Assembly: GCA_020636195.1 (NCBI GenBank)
Contig: JACJYH010000001.1
Location: 62,001-126,000 of the forward strand
Reading direction: 5' to 3'
Length of the DNA stretch: 64,000 nt
From: Lewinellaceae bacterium
GTDB lineage: Bacteria > Bacteroidota > Bacteroidia > Chitinophagales > Saprospiraceae
This document shows positions 62,450 to 64,000 of this stretch, piece after piece (positions within the stretch are counted from its first letter, which is position 1; each line of letters starts with the position of its first letter). A program made the position numbers and the translations under genes. The notes beneath the pieces were generated by a model, which was not told the DNA's origin, did not search any database, and was given only the letters and a program-made list of their open reading frames with translations.

Positions 62450-63568
62450 ATGAGATTTGAAGTTTCCTCATCTGAATTATTGAAGCAACTCAATATTGCT
62501 TTTGGTGCAATAAGCAATAATCCTGTTTTACCAGTAATGGAGGATTTTTTGTTTGATGTTGTAAAAGGTGTTCTTACTATTACATCAACTAATTTAGAAA
62601 CCACCATTATCACTAAGATGCCAGTGACATCTGAAGAAGATGGCACTATTGCGATTCCGGCAAAAATTCTTCTCGAAACAGTAAAGGCACTTCCCGAACA
62701 TCCTATTACTATTTCTACAGATGATGAGAATAATGGCGTCAAAATACTCTCTGCTTTTGGTGTTTATAAATTAGCAGGCGATTCTCCACTAGATTTTCCC
62801 AATCCACCTGAAGAAGACAATGTGGAAAGTTTGGTAATGAATTCAAAAAAAATACAGAAAGGGATTGCAAATACCATCTTTGCTACCAGTAATGATGAAC
62901 TTAGGTTGGCAATGACAGGTGTGCTGATACACATAGATTTTACGAGAATTCATTTTGTGGCCACTGACGCACACAAATTGGTAAAATATACGTTTGGTAA
63001 TTTAAATTCTGATATTACCAGATCATTGATCGTACCGAAGAAAGGACTCAGTCAAGTAAAAAATGCATTGTCAGAGGATCAAGATGTGAAGATTAGTTTC
63101 AACAAAACCAATATCTTTTTTACATTTGGTGCAACGAAAATAGCCTGCAGATTGATTGATTCAAAATATCCGGAATACAATGCGGTTATCCCTGTTGATC
63201 TTCCTTTCGAAGCATTGATCAATAGAAAAGATTTTCTAAATTCACTTAGGAGGATTTCCATCTACGCCAATAAATCAACAAATCAAGTATTACTGAATAT
63301 CACAGACCAAAGTATTACGGTATCAGCGCAAGATTTGGATTTCTCAAACGAAGCAACAGAACAGCTGTCATGTGAATATGTCGGTGAACCGATGACCATT
63401 GGCTTTAATGCTAAGTTTTTGTCGGAGATGCTTTCAGTCATCGAAGCTGATGACATCAAATTACTTATTTCTGACCCATCAAAAGCAAATCTTTTAATAC
63501 CAGTAGAAGAGGAAGCAGGAGAAAATCTTGTGATGCTGGTTATGCCGGTGATGATGGGACATCAGTAG
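62450..63568 (+). CDS. dnaN: DNA polymerase III sliding clamp (beta subunit)
   Basis: A 372-residue ring-forming processivity factor. It shows the three-domain clamp pattern with MRFEVSSSELLKQLNIAFGA at the start, LPVMEDFLFDV in domain 1, LRLAMTGVLIHID at the start of domain 2, DAHKLVKYTF, and the C-terminal VMLVMPVMM that forms the partner-binding pocket. dnaA and recF are not adjacent. nadD follows 16 bp downstream. Confidence 0.97.
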   Translation: MRFEVSSSELLKQLNIAFGAISNNPVLPVMEDFLFDVVKGVLTITSTNLETTIITKMPVTSEEDGTIAIPAKILLETVKALPEHPITISTDDENNGVKILSAFGVYKLAGDSPLDFPNPPEEDNVESLVMNSKKIQKGIANTIFATSNDELRLAMTGVLIHIDFTRIHFVATDAHKLVKYTFGNLNSDITRSLIVPKKGLSQVKNALSEDQDVKISFNKTNIFFTFGATKIACRLIDSKYPEYNAVIPVDLPFEALINRKDFLNSLRRISIYANKSTNQVLLNITDQSITVSAQDLDFSNEATEQLSCEYVGEPMTIGFNAKFLSEMLSVIEADDIKLLISDPSKANLLIPVEEEAGENLVMLVMPVMMGHQ

Positions 63569-63584
63569 GAAAACATACCCTTTT

Positions 63585-64000
63585 ATGAAGATTGGCCTAT
63601 TTTTTGGCTCATTCAATCCGGTGCATATCGGACATATGATCATTGCAAACTATTTGTACCAATATACGGATTTGGATAAAATATGGTTGGTGGTAAGTCC
63701 TCATAACCCATTAAAAAACAAAAAATCTCTTGCCAACGATTATGATAGACTGCATTTGGTAAATTTGGCTATTGGGGATAATCTTTATCTACAGTCTTCA
63801 AATATAGAATTTTCGCTGCCGATACCATCTTATACCATTGACACACTAACCTATCTAAAGGAAAAATATCCAAAATATCATTTTCACCTCATCATGGGTA
63901 GTGATAACATATTATCGATACATAAGTGGAAAAACTATGAAATGCTGCTGAGAGACTATGAAATATTTATCTATCGGCGCCCGGGAAGTGAAAGTACATT
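63585..64000 (+). CDS. nadD: Nicotinate-nucleotide adenylyltransferase, 3'-truncated by window edge
   Basis: The first 138 residues of NadD, which adenylates nicotinate mononucleotide in NAD synthesis. The nucleotidyltransferase motif GSFNPVHIGHM is at the N-terminus, and SPHNPLKNK, IPSYTIDTLTYLKE and LIMGSDNILSIHKWKN match the family. The frame is open to the window end. It is 16 bp after dnaN. Confidence 0.95.
   Translation, partial: MKIGLFFGSFNPVHIGHMIIANYLYQYTDLDKIWLVVSPHNPLKNKKSLANDYDRLHLVNLAIGDNLYLQSSNIEFSLPIPSYTIDTLTYLKEKYPKYHFHLIMGSDNILSIHKWKNYEMLLRDYEIFIYRRPGSEST

Noticed and set aside
1..64000. CRISPR array, complete insertion sequence or prophage
   Set aside because: No regularly spaced repeats, transposase or phage structural genes were seen on either strand.

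Overview
The window looks like a chromosomal segment from a member of the Bacteroidota, probably a Saprospiraceae-like lineage (inference from gene content, not from a marker search). The evidence is a type IX secretion (T9SS)/gliding core locus in the order porP, gldK, gldL, gldM, gldN; secreted proteins with T9SS type A or CHU_C-type C-terminal domains; DUF1573, DUF5777, tRNA_anti-like and CNNM/CorC proteins typical of the phylum; AT-rich DNA; few recognisable Shine-Dalgarno sequences; and repeated promoters of the Bacteroidota form TTG-N18..20-TAnnTTTG. No phage, plasmid, complete insertion sequence or CRISPR array is visible.

Layout. 1-9166: partial alanine dehydrogenase, a small unknown gene, lon, then a minus-strand block with a family 2 glycosyltransferase, radA, a long coiled-coil protein and asd. 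9267-15024: a plus-strand run with a secreted lamin-tail protein, a membrane-anchored degenerate EEP-fold protein, an ElaA-like acetyltransferase and a class A penicillin-binding protein. 15046-24894: a 1268-residue secreted GH13 alpha-amylase, an amidohydrolase, a 1-Cys peroxiredoxin, a modular secreted metalloprotease and a first PorP/SprF protein. 24907-30618: bshA, a Xer recombinase, a 162-bp MITE-like palindrome, thymidine kinase, and a DUF5777/YceI/OB-fold cluster followed by a DUF1573 lipoprotein. 30891-37985: a co-directional accessory run with an ATP-grasp enzyme, a PolX-type protein that lacks polymerase catalytic residues, a polytopic membrane protein, a large protein that looks like a dead helicase, and a stand-alone HsdR_N-type PD-(D/E)XK protein.

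38034-47266: an ExbB / unknown / ExbD / ExbD operon, tRNA-Ser(GGA), tatD, rnhA, a TPR protein, an outer-membrane beta-barrel, coaX and purH. 47341-53091: the T9SS core (gldN, gldM, gldL, gldK, porP on the minus strand). 53494-57535: a CHU_C-domain surface protein, lptC and a CNNM/CBS transporter-like protein. 57726-60981: the translation cluster rplM, rpsI, rpsB, tsf plus pyrH. 60990-64000: an M16-fold protein without the zinc motif, dnaN and the start of nadD.

How they fit together: GldL/GldM form the proton-driven motor, GldK/GldN the periplasmic ring and PorP an outer-membrane partner of the machine that would export the secreted protease (20951) and the CHU_C protein (53494). Most of the rest is housekeeping. 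The most unusual material is in 30891-37985 (several proteins with eroded active sites), the MITE-like element at 27059-27220, plus-strand terminator-like hairpins with no plus-strand gene at 6458-6588, and structured leaders upstream of lon, rplM and dnaN. I found no clear case for a wholly new multi-gene system; the best candidate is the dead-helicase plus PD-(D/E)XK pair.
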